Assembly: GCF_003352835.1 (NCBI RefSeq)
Contig: NZ_QLVD01000023.1
Coordinates: 450,100 to 514,099 of the forward strand
Direction: 5' to 3'
From: Ornithinimicrobium murale
GTDB taxonomy: Bacteria; Actinomycetota; Actinomycetes; Actinomycetales; Dermatophilaceae
Length of the DNA: 64,000 nt
The position numbers were made by a program, and so were the translations under genes. Under the pieces are notes generated by a model, which was not told the DNA's origin, searched no databases, and was given only the letters and a program-made list of their open reading frames with translations. The stretch's first letter is position 1; each line of letters starts with the position of its first letter. This document shows, piece after piece, positions 27,491 through 34,848 of this stretch.

Positions 27491-28480
27491 TCACTCCAGC
27501 AGACCGCGCCGGGCGACGGCCAGCCCGAGCTGGAAGCGGGTCTCCACCCCGTGCTCGTCCATCAGTGCCGAGACCCGGCGCCGCACAGTGCGGAGCCCCA
27601 GGCCCACGTGACGGGCGATCGCCTCGTCCTTGAACCCCAGGGCCAGGAGTTCGAGCAGGCGCAGATCCGCGGCCGCTGCACCGCCGTCGTGCACGGGGTC
27701 GGCCCGGCGCCACAACTCGGCAAACAGCCCGATGAACATCCGTCGCATGTTCGGCGCCTGCACCAGCAGCATGTTGGGTGCCCGGACCAGCGGCTCCTCC
27801 TCGTCGGCGAGCAGCACCCCGGAGAAGCCGACCACGAGGAAGTCCAGGGGAACCTTCTCCAGGTAACGCTGATGCTCTCCCGAGGCGGCGCGCTGGCCGG
27901 CCAGCCGCCGCCAGTCCGTGTCTTCCAGCACCGACAGCGGGAAGACGGACTGCTGCTCACGGCCTGCTGCCATGGCCTCTGCCCGCAGCCGTTTGACCGA
28001 CTCCAGGTGTCCCGGCCCCCTGGCCAGGGTCGAAGTCACCTGGAGGATGGGGCCGTCCGAGGTCCGGATCAGGCGCTCGATCACTGCGGGGACCTCAGCG
28101 GCAGGGATGCGCTCCCAGGGAGGTGCGGGCGGACCGGACTGCTGCAACCCCTGCCGGAAGTCGGCCTCGTAGGTCTCGATCGCCAACCGGATGTCGATGA
28201 GGCCCTGCCGCCGCGCGCTGAGCTCGGCCTCCTCGTCGTCCAGCAGTCGACCGAGGGACAGCCGCGGGTCGTCGGCACTGACCACGGCCCCCTCCCCCAG
28301 GTGGATGAGCCGAAGTTGCTCCAACTCGGCGAGGTGACGGGCTGCCCGGGCCCTCGTCCAGCCCAGGTCGGCCGCATGTTCCTCGATGGCGGCCGGTGCC
28401 CGGCGGAGGATGTGCCGGTAGAGCACCTGGGCCTGGGCGCTCAATTGCAGCGCCGAAAGTTTACCGTTCACGTATGGCAC
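27491..28480 (-). CDS. LuxR/TrmB-like orphan transcriptional regulator (copy 2)
   Basis: A 329-residue paralogue of the regulator at 7688-8683. The N-terminal winged helix is clearer here (SAQAQVLYRHILRRAPAAIEEHAADLGWTRARAARHLAELEQLRLIHLGEG, residues 14-65), followed by a helical linker and a TrmB-like effector domain. The C-terminal LuxR-type HTH is LLELLALGFKDEAIARHVGLGLRTVRRRVSALMDEHG, ending in a conserved ETRFQLGLAVARRGLLE tail that matches RFQAGVQATRRGWI in copy 1. The start is a GTG at 28480; another GTG at 28471 is possible. An inverted repeat and a three-unit 32-bp array lie upstream. Ligand and targets are unknown. Confidence 0.8.
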   Translation of the reverse strand: MPYVNGKLSALQLSAQAQVLYRHILRRAPAAIEEHAADLGWTRARAARHLAELEQLRLIHLGEGAVVSADDPRLSLGRLLDDEEAELSARRQGLIDIRLAIETYEADFRQGLQQSGPPAPPWERIPAAEVPAVIERLIRTSDGPILQVTSTLARGPGHLESVKRLRAEAMAAGREQQSVFPLSVLEDTDWRRLAGQRAASGEHQRYLEKVPLDFLVVGFSGVLLADEEEPLVRAPNMLLVQAPNMRRMFIGLFAELWRRADPVHDGGAAAADLRLLELLALGFKDEAIARHVGLGLRTVRRRVSALMDEHGVETRFQLGLAVARRGLLE

Positions 28481-28490
28481 GTTAAGGCCA

Positions 28491-28508
28491 CTGGCAGCGA
28501 AATGCCAG
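28491..28508. promoter_or_regulatory. Inverted repeat upstream of regulator copy 2
   Basis: CTGGCA (28491-28496), six bases, TGCCAG (28503-28508): a perfect 18-bp dyad just before the regulator start, positioned as an autoregulatory operator. A TATAGAT-like box lies about 25 bp further upstream. Confidence 0.45.
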
Positions 28509-28636
28509 GATTTGGGTCAATCGTGAGGCAGTATCTATACCCGTTGGACGTACCGTACGGGGACGCGAGGTCTGACACAGGGGGATGCGGCCGGGGCCGC
28601 CGTCTTCGGACGGGGCCACCGGCCGCCTCCATGCCC

Positions 28637-28727
28637 GGCCCGAACCGAACCTCCCTCAAGAAGGGCAGCAGGCGGTCCGGATCTCCCTTAAAAGGCGCAG
28701 CAGGCGGTCCGAACCTCCCCAAAAATG
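28637..28727 (-). repeat. 32-bp-period repeat array (three units)
   Basis: Read on the minus strand, units begin at 28727, 28695 and about 28663, exactly 32 bp apart. The first begins CATTTTTGGGGAGGTTCGG and continues ACCGCC, matching the array at 8955-9018 at about 28 of 32 positions. The other two diverge but keep GGGAG-TYCGG-CC. The first unit begins 3 bp after the stop of the DUF3151 gene. Confidence 0.85.
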
Positions 28728-28729
28728 GG

Positions 28730-29161
28730 TCAGAGGCCGAGCTCCCGGGCCGCCTCGGCCGAGGAGTCGCGCAGGAAGTCCGCGCAGCGCCGCTGCTCAT
28801 CAAGCTCGCCGATCCGGCCCGCCGCCTTCGACAGGGCCGCGAGCGCCCGCAGGAACCCGCGGTTGGGCTCGTGGCTCCACGGCACCGGTCCCTGCCCCTT
28901 CCAGCCGGCACGACGCAGCGAGTCCAGCCCACGGTGATAGCCGGTGCGGGCGAAGGCGTAGGCCTCCAGGTCATCGCCCTCGGACAACGCGTGCTCGGCC
29001 AGCTCGGCCCAGGCCAGGCTGGACGTCGGCTGGGCCGCCGCCACCTCGCGCGGGTCGACACCCTGCTCGAGCCGCGCGGCGGCACCGTCCTCGGGGAGCA
29101 GCGTCTCGGGGATCCCCATCAGGTTGCCCCCGCCCATGACGGCCCCGCTCCCGAGGCTCAC
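28730..29161 (-). CDS. DUF3151 domain protein
   Basis: A 143-residue soluble helical protein. Conserved features are IPETLLPEDG near the start, ARLEQGVDPREVAAAQPTSSLAWAELAEHAL, AYAFARTGYHRGLDSLRRAGWKGQGPVPWSHEPNRGFLRALAAL, which is diagnostic of DUF3151. This family often sits beside class II aldolase in actinobacteria, as it does here: its GTG start overlaps the fba stop by 4 bp. A later start (MGGGNLMGIPE) is also possible. The repeated-helix look suggests a TPR-like scaffold. Function unknown. Confidence 0.85.
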   Translation of the reverse strand: MSLGSGAVMGGGNLMGIPETLLPEDGAAARLEQGVDPREVAAAQPTSSLAWAELAEHALSEGDDLEAYAFARTGYHRGLDSLRRAGWKGQGPVPWSHEPNRGFLRALAALSKAAGRIGELDEQRRCADFLRDSSAEAARELGL

Positions 29162-30186
29162 TTGCTGGTCCCAGCGGAGCGCAGGTTCTCGCAGGCCTCG
29201 ACGACGCGAGCCGTCATGTTGGCCTCGGCCTCCTTGCCCCAGGCGCGCGGGTCATACATCTTCTTGTTGCCGACCTCGCCATCCACCTTGAGCACCCCCT
29301 CGTAGTTGCGCAGCATGAAGCCGGCGACCGGGCGGGTGAACGCATACTGCGTGTCGGTGTCGACGTTCATCTTCACCACGCCATAGTCGACGGCGTCCGA
29401 GATCTCCTGGGCGCTGGAGCCGGAGCCCCCGTGGAAGACCAGGTCGAAGGGCAGCGCGCCTTCCTCCAGGCCCAGCTCCTTGGCGGCAGCGGCCTGCGCC
29501 GCCTGGAGGATCTCCGGGCGGAGCTTGACGTTGCCCGGCTTGTAGACGCCGTGCACATTGCCGAAGGTCAGAGCGGTCAGATAGCGGCCCTCCTCGCGAG
29601 GACCGAGTGCCTTGATGGTCGCAATCGCGTCGTCCGGCGTGGTGTAGAGCTTGTCGTTGATCTCGTTGGCAACGCCGTCCTCCTCACCGCCGACGACACC
29701 GATCTCGACCTCTAGGATGATGCGCGCCTGGCTGCACTGCTCGAGCAGTTCCTGGGCGATCTGCAGGTTCTCCTCCAGTGGGGTCGCGGAACCGTCCCAC
29801 ATGTGCGACTGGAAGTAGGGCAGCCCACCCTGCTTCACCCGCTCGATCGAGGCCTGCAGCAGCGGGCGCACGAAGCCGTCGAGCTTGTCCTGGGGGCAGT
29901 GGTCGGTGTGCAGCGCGATGTTGACGTCGTACTTCTTGGCGACCTCGTGGGCGAAGGCGCTGAACGCGAGCGACCCGGTGACCATGTCCTTGACCGCCTG
30001 GCCGGAGAAGTACTCCGCACCCCCCGTCGAGACCTGGATGATGCCGTCGCTGCCGGCGTCGGCGAAGCCCTTGATAGCGGCGTTGAGGGTCTGGCTGGAC
30101 GTGACGTTGATGGCCGGGTAGGCGAAGTTCTCCGCCTGCGCCCGGTCGATCATGTCGGCGTAGACCTCTGGGGTCGCGATGGGCAT
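29158..30186 (-). CDS. fba: Class II fructose-bisphosphate aldolase
   Basis: Zinc-dependent aldolase of glycolysis/gluconeogenesis (FBP to GAP + DHAP). The 342 residues match the family. Zinc ligands are visible in ALHTDHCPQDK, ILEVEIGVVGGEEDG, FGNVHGVYKPGNV and FHGGSGSS. The phosphate loop and the NVDTDTQYAFTRPV motif follow. The ATG at 30186 has GAGGAGG five bases upstream; the longer open frame is not needed. It is transcribed with the DUF3151 gene. Confidence 0.97.
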   Translation of the reverse strand: MPIATPEVYADMIDRAQAENFAYPAINVTSSQTLNAAIKGFADAGSDGIIQVSTGGAEYFSGQAVKDMVTGSLAFSAFAHEVAKKYDVNIALHTDHCPQDKLDGFVRPLLQASIERVKQGGLPYFQSHMWDGSATPLEENLQIAQELLEQCSQARIILEVEIGVVGGEEDGVANEINDKLYTTPDDAIATIKALGPREEGRYLTALTFGNVHGVYKPGNVKLRPEILQAAQAAAAKELGLEEGALPFDLVFHGGSGSSAQEISDAVDYGVVKMNVDTDTQYAFTRPVAGFMLRNYEGVLKVDGEVGNKKMYDPRAWGKEAEANMTARVVEACENLRSAGTSK

Positions 30187-30266
30187 GGGTCCTCCTCGAT
30201 GAGGCGAGCGTGATGGGTCCTGGCGCCCATCGTTCCACATGCCGTATGCCGTGGGGCAGGGTGATC

Positions 30267-30878
30267 TCAGAGGTGCCGGAGGGCCCACTGGTACATGACG
30301 ATCGCGGCTGCCGCACCGGCATTGATGGAACGCGTCGAGCCGTGCTGGGTGATCTCCAGGAGCACATCGCATCCGGCCACCGCCTCCGGGCTGAGGCCCG
30401 GCCCCTCCTGGCCGAGGAGCAGCACGCACCGCTCGGGCAGCGGATAGCCCTCGAGGGGGACTGCTCCCGCGACGTTGTCCAGACCGATGACCGGGAGGCC
30501 GGCCTCCCGCGCCCACTGCAGCAGGTGCTGCACGTCGGGGTGGTGGTGCTCGTGCTGGTAGCGGTCGGTCACCATCGCGCCACGCCGGTTCCAGCGTCGC
30601 TTGCCGACGATGTGGAAGGCGGCGGCGTTGAAGGCGTTGGCGGTGCGGATCACCGAGCCGATGTTGAAGTCGTGGCCCCAGTTCTCGACGGCCACGTGGA
30701 AGCCGTGGCGCCGGGTGTCCAGGTCGGCCACGATCGCCTCGTGGCTCCAGTAGCGGTAGGCGTCGACGACGTTGCGGCGGTCGCCCTCGCGCAGCAGGTT
30801 GGGGTCCAGGTGGGCGGGCAGTCCCCCGTCCGGCTCACGGGGCCACGGACCCTCCCAGGGGCCGACGCCGACCGGCAC
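30267..30878 (-). CDS. SpoU/TrmH-family RNA 2'-O-methyltransferase
   Basis: A 203-residue SPOUT methyltransferase. Motif 1 is NWGHDFNIGSVIRTANAFNAAAFHIVG, motif 2 is CVLLLGQEGPGLSPEAV, and motif 3 is ITQHGSTRSINAGAAAAIVMYQWAL, which forms the trefoil knot that binds S-adenosylmethionine. It would methylate a ribose in tRNA or rRNA; the target cannot be told. The GTG start has AGGAG upstream, and a short extension into the DedA gene end is possible through a CTG codon. It follows dedA directly. Confidence 0.88.
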   Translation of the reverse strand: MPVGVGPWEGPWPREPDGGLPAHLDPNLLREGDRRNVVDAYRYWSHEAIVADLDTRRHGFHVAVENWGHDFNIGSVIRTANAFNAAAFHIVGKRRWNRRGAMVTDRYQHEHHHPDVQHLLQWAREAGLPVIGLDNVAGAVPLEGYPLPERCVLLLGQEGPGLSPEAVAGCDVLLEITQHGSTRSINAGAAAAIVMYQWALRHL

Positions 30879-30921
30879 CTCGGCGGGCTCCTGGGGGTTG
30901 TCGTTGGGGGGCGTGGACAGG

Positions 30922-31563
30922 TCAGACCTCCTGGGACCTCGCGCGCGCCTGCTCCCGCACGCGGTGGACCACCCACCAGCAGATCGCGATCAGGACGACA
31001 ACGATGACGATCTTCTGGAACCCGTCGGCGTAGGGCTCGACCCGCTCCCAGTTCTCTCCGAGGTAGTAGCCGGCGAGCACGAAGATGGTGTTCCAGATCA
31101 GGCTGCCGGCCAGGGTCAGCACGCCGAAGATCAGCGGTGGCATGCGCTCGATGCCAGCCGGGATCGAGATCAGGCTCCGGAAGATCGGGATCATCCGGCC
31201 GAGGAAGACAGTCTTCTTGCCGTGCTTGGCGAACCAGGCCTCGGTCTTGTCCAGGTCGCTCATCTTGACCAGCGGCAGACGGTCCCAGATGGCACGCAGT
31301 CGGTCCCTGCCAAGCAGCACACCGAGGAGGTACAGCGCATACGCGCCGACCACGGAACCCGCCGTCGTCCAGAACAGTGCCTCGGCAAGCGTGAAGGACC
31401 CTTTGCTTGCGGTGAAGCCGGCCAGGGGGAGGATCACCTCGCTCGGGATCGGTGGGAACAGGTTCTCCCCGGCGATGGCGACCCCCGCCCCAGGGCCGCC
31501 AAGGGTCTCCATCAGGTTGACCGCCCAGCCTGCGACCCCGGTCAGTTCTGCCTCGCCACTCAT
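30922..31563 (-). CDS. DedA-family membrane protein
   Basis: A 213-residue integral membrane protein of the DedA/VTT superfamily. It has the re-entrant motif GENLFPPIPSEVILPLAGF, then GSVVGAYALYLLGVLLGRDRLRAIWDR and FLGRMIPIFRSLISIPAGIERMP, followed by two membrane helices. Family members flip polyprenyl phosphate or phosphatidylethanolamine-type lipids across the membrane; conserved Glu and Arg in the two motifs are present. The ATG at 31563 has GAGGAGA before it. The TrmH-like gene lies 43 bp downstream. Confidence 0.9.
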   Translation of the reverse strand: MSGEAELTGVAGWAVNLMETLGGPGAGVAIAGENLFPPIPSEVILPLAGFTASKGSFTLAEALFWTTAGSVVGAYALYLLGVLLGRDRLRAIWDRLPLVKMSDLDKTEAWFAKHGKKTVFLGRMIPIFRSLISIPAGIERMPPLIFGVLTLAGSLIWNTIFVLAGYYLGENWERVEPYADGFQKIVIVVVLIAICWWVVHRVREQARARSQEV

Positions 31564-31676
31564 CTGTCTCCTCACCGGGGGACCCCCTCAGTACGTCCGG
31601 TGTCATTGTCGCAGTCCGGCGCCCGTGATCGTGCCTTCACCGGCGTGGCCCCGGGCGACCGCGTGGAGACCTGAGG

Positions 31677-31698
31677 CTGTTCACACTACGGTGAACAG
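31677..31698. promoter_or_regulatory. Inverted repeat between dedA and sunset-domain gene
   Basis: CTGTTCAC (31677-31684), six bases, GTGAACAG (31691-31698): a perfect 8-bp dyad in the divergent promoter region. Candidate operator for one or both genes; the binding protein is unknown. Confidence 0.4.
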
Positions 31699-31782
31699 AG
31701 GGCACAGCGGCTCAGGTCGCGCGCCCGGCCACAGCGACGGCACCCGCCGCCGCAGGTCTCGACTGACGAGGACGGTGTGACC

Positions 31783-33249
31783 ATGGATTGGAAATGGGTC
31801 TGGCTTGTGCTCCTGCTGCTGGTGATTGCCGCCGCAGTCTGGCTGCTGCTACGTCGCCCGGGGGGCGCCAACGAGGTCTCGGGCAACAACGACCCGGCGC
31901 TGCACGACAACACCCACACCGGACCGACACCGCAGTCGCATGCCGGGGGCTATGACGACGGCACCGGCGCAGCAGGTGCTGCTGGCGCTGGCGTTGCTGG
32001 TGCCGACGCGGCCGAGGCCCCGATGGGCGATCCGTACGGTCAGTCGGCGGCCACACCTACCTACGACCAGCAGCCTGGCGCGGCTCCATATGACCAGACG
32101 GCGGACGCGGCACCCGTCGAGGACCGCTTGAGCGACTACGACGACACCCAGACCCAGCCTGCCGGCGAGGCGAGCGGCTACCCGCAGGAGGCGGCCTACA
32201 CCGACACTGCCACCGGCGCCGCGACCCCGCCGGACACGGTGCCCGGGGATGCGCCGCCGGCTGACTCGACCTACGACCAGGCCCCGGCGGGCGGCGCCTA
32301 CGGCACAGCGCCCACCGACCCGGTCCCCCAGAGCGACACCTCCACCGATCCGGCCACCGGTTATGCCTACACGGACACCGAGCCGGCCCCCGATGCCAGC
32401 GACTACGGCCAGGATGCGGCCTACACCGACACCGCCACCGGCGAGACCGAGCACACGGACACCGTCGCCGACGCCCCTCCGCCGGCGGACTCCGCCTACG
32501 ACCAGACCCAAACCCCGGCGGGCGACGCGACCGCGGGTGAGGTGCCCGGGGACAACTCTGGTGTCTCCGGAGGCACGATGGCTGCTGGCGCCGGTGGGGT
32601 TGCTGCCGGTGCAGGCGCCGCGGCCTGGGCATCGCAGGATGATGAGGTCGCCCAGGACTCTGCTGCTGCCACCGAGGGTGGTTACGTTGAGCATGCACCG
32701 GACCCTGAATATGCCGAGGCCATCGACCAGGGATACGCACCTGAGGCACCGGTCGAGGGCGGCTACACCACTGAGGCACCCGCCCAGGGCGGCTACACCG
32801 AGGCACCCGCCCAGGGCGGCTACACCGAGGCACCCGCAGACGCGGGCTACACCACCGAGGCACCTACCCAGGGCGGCTACACCGAGGCACCTACCCAGGG
32901 CGGCTACACCGAGGCACCCGCAGACGCGGGCTACCCGGCAGCCGCCCCGGTGGGCGAGGGCGCTCCGGGAGGTGCGCCGGCGGATGCCGGTGACTACGGC
33001 TACGACGAGGCCCAGGCTGGCGCCGCGGCCGGAAGTTACGGGCAGGCGCCGTTCGGTCCGGGTTCGGCCGAGCCCGCGGAGGACGGCTCCGGCCCGACGG
33101 GCTGGTCCATCAAGGGCAATGCCGGGTCGATGCTCTTCCACACCCCCGAGTCCCCGTCCTACGAGGCGGCCAAGGCCGAGGTGTGGTTCGAGACCGAGGA
33201 GGCCGCTCGGGCCGCCGGGTTTGCTCACTGGGACCGGAAGCGACGCTGA
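31783..33249 (+). CDS. Repetitive membrane-anchored sunset-domain protein
   Basis: About 488 residues. An N-terminal anchor helix (MDWKWVWLVLLLLVIAAAVWLLL) is followed by a very long Ala/Pro/Thr/Asp/Tyr-rich region. That region has Tyr-centred repeats (for example YDQTADAAP, GGYTEAPAQ) and ends in a conserved domain of about 50 residues (GWSIKGNAGSMLFHTPESP...AKAEVWFETEEAARAAGFAHW) known as the sunset domain in actinobacterial envelope proteins. The protein probably spans or lines the cell wall. A GTG six bases earlier is an alternative start. It ends at a strong hairpin terminator. Confidence 0.75.
   Translation: MDWKWVWLVLLLLVIAAAVWLLLRRPGGANEVSGNNDPALHDNTHTGPTPQSHAGGYDDGTGAAGAAGAGVAGADAAEAPMGDPYGQSAATPTYDQQPGAAPYDQTADAAPVEDRLSDYDDTQTQPAGEASGYPQEAAYTDTATGAATPPDTVPGDAPPADSTYDQAPAGGAYGTAPTDPVPQSDTSTDPATGYAYTDTEPAPDASDYGQDAAYTDTATGETEHTDTVADAPPPADSAYDQTQTPAGDATAGEVPGDNSGVSGGTMAAGAGGVAAGAGAAAWASQDDEVAQDSAAATEGGYVEHAPDPEYAEAIDQGYAPEAPVEGGYTTEAPAQGGYTEAPAQGGYTEAPADAGYTTEAPTQGGYTEAPTQGGYTEAPADAGYPAAAPVGEGAPGGAPADAGDYGYDEAQAGAAAGSYGQAPFGPGSAEPAEDGSGPTGWSIKGNAGSMLFHTPESPSYEAAKAEVWFETEEAARAAGFAHWDRKRR
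32758..32939 (+). repeat. 27-bp coding repeats (GGYTEAPxQ)
   Basis: Six or more near-identical units of 27-30 bp encode GGYTEAPAQ-type nonapeptides, with ADAGYTTEAPTQ variants. Frame is preserved. Copy number may vary between strains. Confidence 0.85.
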
Positions 33250-33269
33250 CCCTGGATCGCGTGTGACGC

Positions 33270-33304
33270 GCTGTGCCCCCGCCCCTTCGGAGCGGGGGCA
33301 CAGC
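33270..33304 (+). terminator. Terminator hairpin after sunset-domain gene
   Basis: Perfect 13-bp arms GCTGTGCCCCCGC (33270-33282) and GCGGGGGCACAGC (33292-33304) with a 9-base loop, 20 bp after the stop codon. No T-run follows, as is common in GC-rich actinobacteria. Confidence 0.75.
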
Positions 33305-33328
33305 ACTGTCCGGACCGGGACCCCCGCT

Positions 33329-33404
33329 GGGGACGTGACATTGGTGCATCTCGGCACACCAATGGGTCAGCTGGTGCACCTCAGCACACCAATGTCACGT
33401 CCCC
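33329..33404. repeat. Palindromic element with 30-bp internal modules (two units)
   Basis: Outer arms 33329-33346 (GGGGACGTGACATTGGTG) and 33387-33404 (its exact complement, 18 bp). Inside, two modules start at 33341 and 33371 with a 30-bp period, each with TGGTGCAY...CAGCACACCAATG-like sequence. It is related to the larger element at 47905-48060. It lies between the terminator and the pyrE stop. Confidence 0.9.
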
Positions 33405-33440
33405 GGCACGGTGGGTTGCGCGGCGTGGGTTCAGCGCTCT

Positions 33441-33986
33441 TCAGACCAGGCCGAGGTCAGCCATGGAGTAGGCCGCGCGGTAGTCCAGGCCCCGCTCGCG
33501 GACCTTCTCCTCCGCGCCGCTGGCCCGGTCGGCGATGACGGCCACCGCCACGACCTCCGCGCCCGCCTCGCGGCAGGCCTCCACTGCGGCCAGCGGGGAG
33601 CCACCCGTGGTGGAGGTGTCCTCGACCACCAGCACCCGACGCCCCGCGATCGAGGGCCCCTCGACCCGCTGCTGCAACCCGTGCGCCTTCTCTGCCTTGC
33701 GCACGACAAAGGCATCCAGCCGACCGCCGGCGGCGGCGCGCGCGTGCAGCATGGCGGTCGCGACCGGGTCCGCTCCCATCGTCAGACCGCCCACTGCGTC
33801 AAACTCCAGGTCCGCCACGAGGTCATTCATCACCTGACCGACCAACGGCGCCGCCTCCCCGTGCAGCGTGATCCGGCGCAGGTCGACGTAGTAATCGGCC
33901 TCCCTGCCGGAGCTCAGCGTCACCCGACCGTGCACGACGGCCAGGGTGCGGATCAGATGCAGGAGTCTGGTGCGCGTGTCAGTCAC
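33441..33986 (-). CDS. pyrE: Orotate phosphoribosyltransferase
   Basis: Joins orotate to PRPP in de novo pyrimidine synthesis. The 181 residues match actinobacterial PyrE. The substrate loop is TLSSGREADYYVDLRRITLHGEA, AFVVRKAEKAHG is the catalytic Lys region, and the PRPP-binding motif is VLVVEDTSTTGGS. It is a single gene divergent from an SDR gene with only 47 bp between them, and its 3' side holds a palindromic element. Confidence 0.95.
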   Translation of the reverse strand: MTDTRTRLLHLIRTLAVVHGRVTLSSGREADYYVDLRRITLHGEAAPLVGQVMNDLVADLEFDAVGGLTMGADPVATAMLHARAAAGGRLDAFVVRKAEKAHGLQQRVEGPSIAGRRVLVVEDTSTTGGSPLAAVEACREAGAEVVAVAVIADRASGAEEKVRERGLDYRAAYSMADLGLV

Positions 33987-34033
33987 GACAGTGCAGCCTA
34001 CCGGCGGGTTGCCGCTGACCTAGAGTGACCGCC

Positions 34034-34822
34034 ATGGGAACCGCACTCGTCACCGGCGCCTCCACCGGGCTCGGCCGGGCCTTCGCCGTCGAGCTCGCGC
34101 GTCGCGGCCACGACCTCGTCCTGGTCGCCCGCGACAGGGCGCGCCTCGAGGCCCTGGCTGAGGAACTGCACACCACGTATGCCGTCACCACAGAGGTCCT
34201 GCCCGCTGACCTGGCCGATCGGGACCAGACGGAGACGGTCGCCGCCCGCGTGCGGGACGTCGCCCGTCCGGTGGACCTGCTGGTCAACAACGCCGGTTTC
34301 GGCCTGCGGCGCGGCTTCACCAGCGGGGACCTGTCCGACGAGGAGCAGGCTCTGGACGTGATGGTGCGGGCCGTGATGGTGCTCAGCCACGCCGCGGCCG
34401 GCGCGATGCGCGCGCGGGGCCACGGTGGCATCCTCAACGTCTCCTCGGTGGCCTCGTTCGCAGTGATGGGCAGTTATTCGGCGATCAAGTCGTGGGTGAC
34501 CGTCTTCAGCGAGGCGCTGTCGGTCGAGCTGGCCGGGACCGGCGTGCTGGTGACGGCCGTCTGTCCCGGGTTCGTGCACACCGAGTTCCACGACCGAGCC
34601 AAGATGAACATGTCGGCCCTCCCGGACGCGCTGTGGCTCGAGGCCGACCAGGTGGTCACCGAGGCACTGCGGGACCTGGATGCCGGCCGCGTGGTCTCGG
34701 TGCCCTCAGCCGCCTACAAGACGGTCACCGCCGGAATCCGGCTGCTGCCCCGTGGCCTGGTGCGCGGGGTCTCCGCCGGGCTGGCCCGGCGCCGTCGCAC
34801 CGCGGACCGACCGTCTGTCTAG
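34034..34822 (+). CDS. Short-chain dehydrogenase/reductase
   Basis: A 262-residue SDR. The cofactor motif is TGASTGLGRAFA, NNAG occurs in LLVNNAGFGLRRG, and the catalytic Ser and YxxxK are in NVSSVASFAVMGSYSAIKSWV. The basic residues after the second strand (RDRARLEALAEEL) suggest NADP(H). The C-terminus is rich in Arg. I use the ATG at 34034; a GTG three codons earlier is possible. Closest in style to DltE/YqjQ-type SDRs. The substrate is not known. Confidence 0.9.
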   Translation: MGTALVTGASTGLGRAFAVELARRGHDLVLVARDRARLEALAEELHTTYAVTTEVLPADLADRDQTETVAARVRDVARPVDLLVNNAGFGLRRGFTSGDLSDEEQALDVMVRAVMVLSHAAAGAMRARGHGGILNVSSVASFAVMGSYSAIKSWVTVFSEALSVELAGTGVLVTAVCPGFVHTEFHDRAKMNMSALPDALWLEADQVVTEALRDLDAGRVVSVPSAAYKTVTAGIRLLPRGLVRGVSAGLARRRRTADRPSV

Positions 34823-34848
34823 CCGTCACCGCCACCTAGGCTGGAGAA

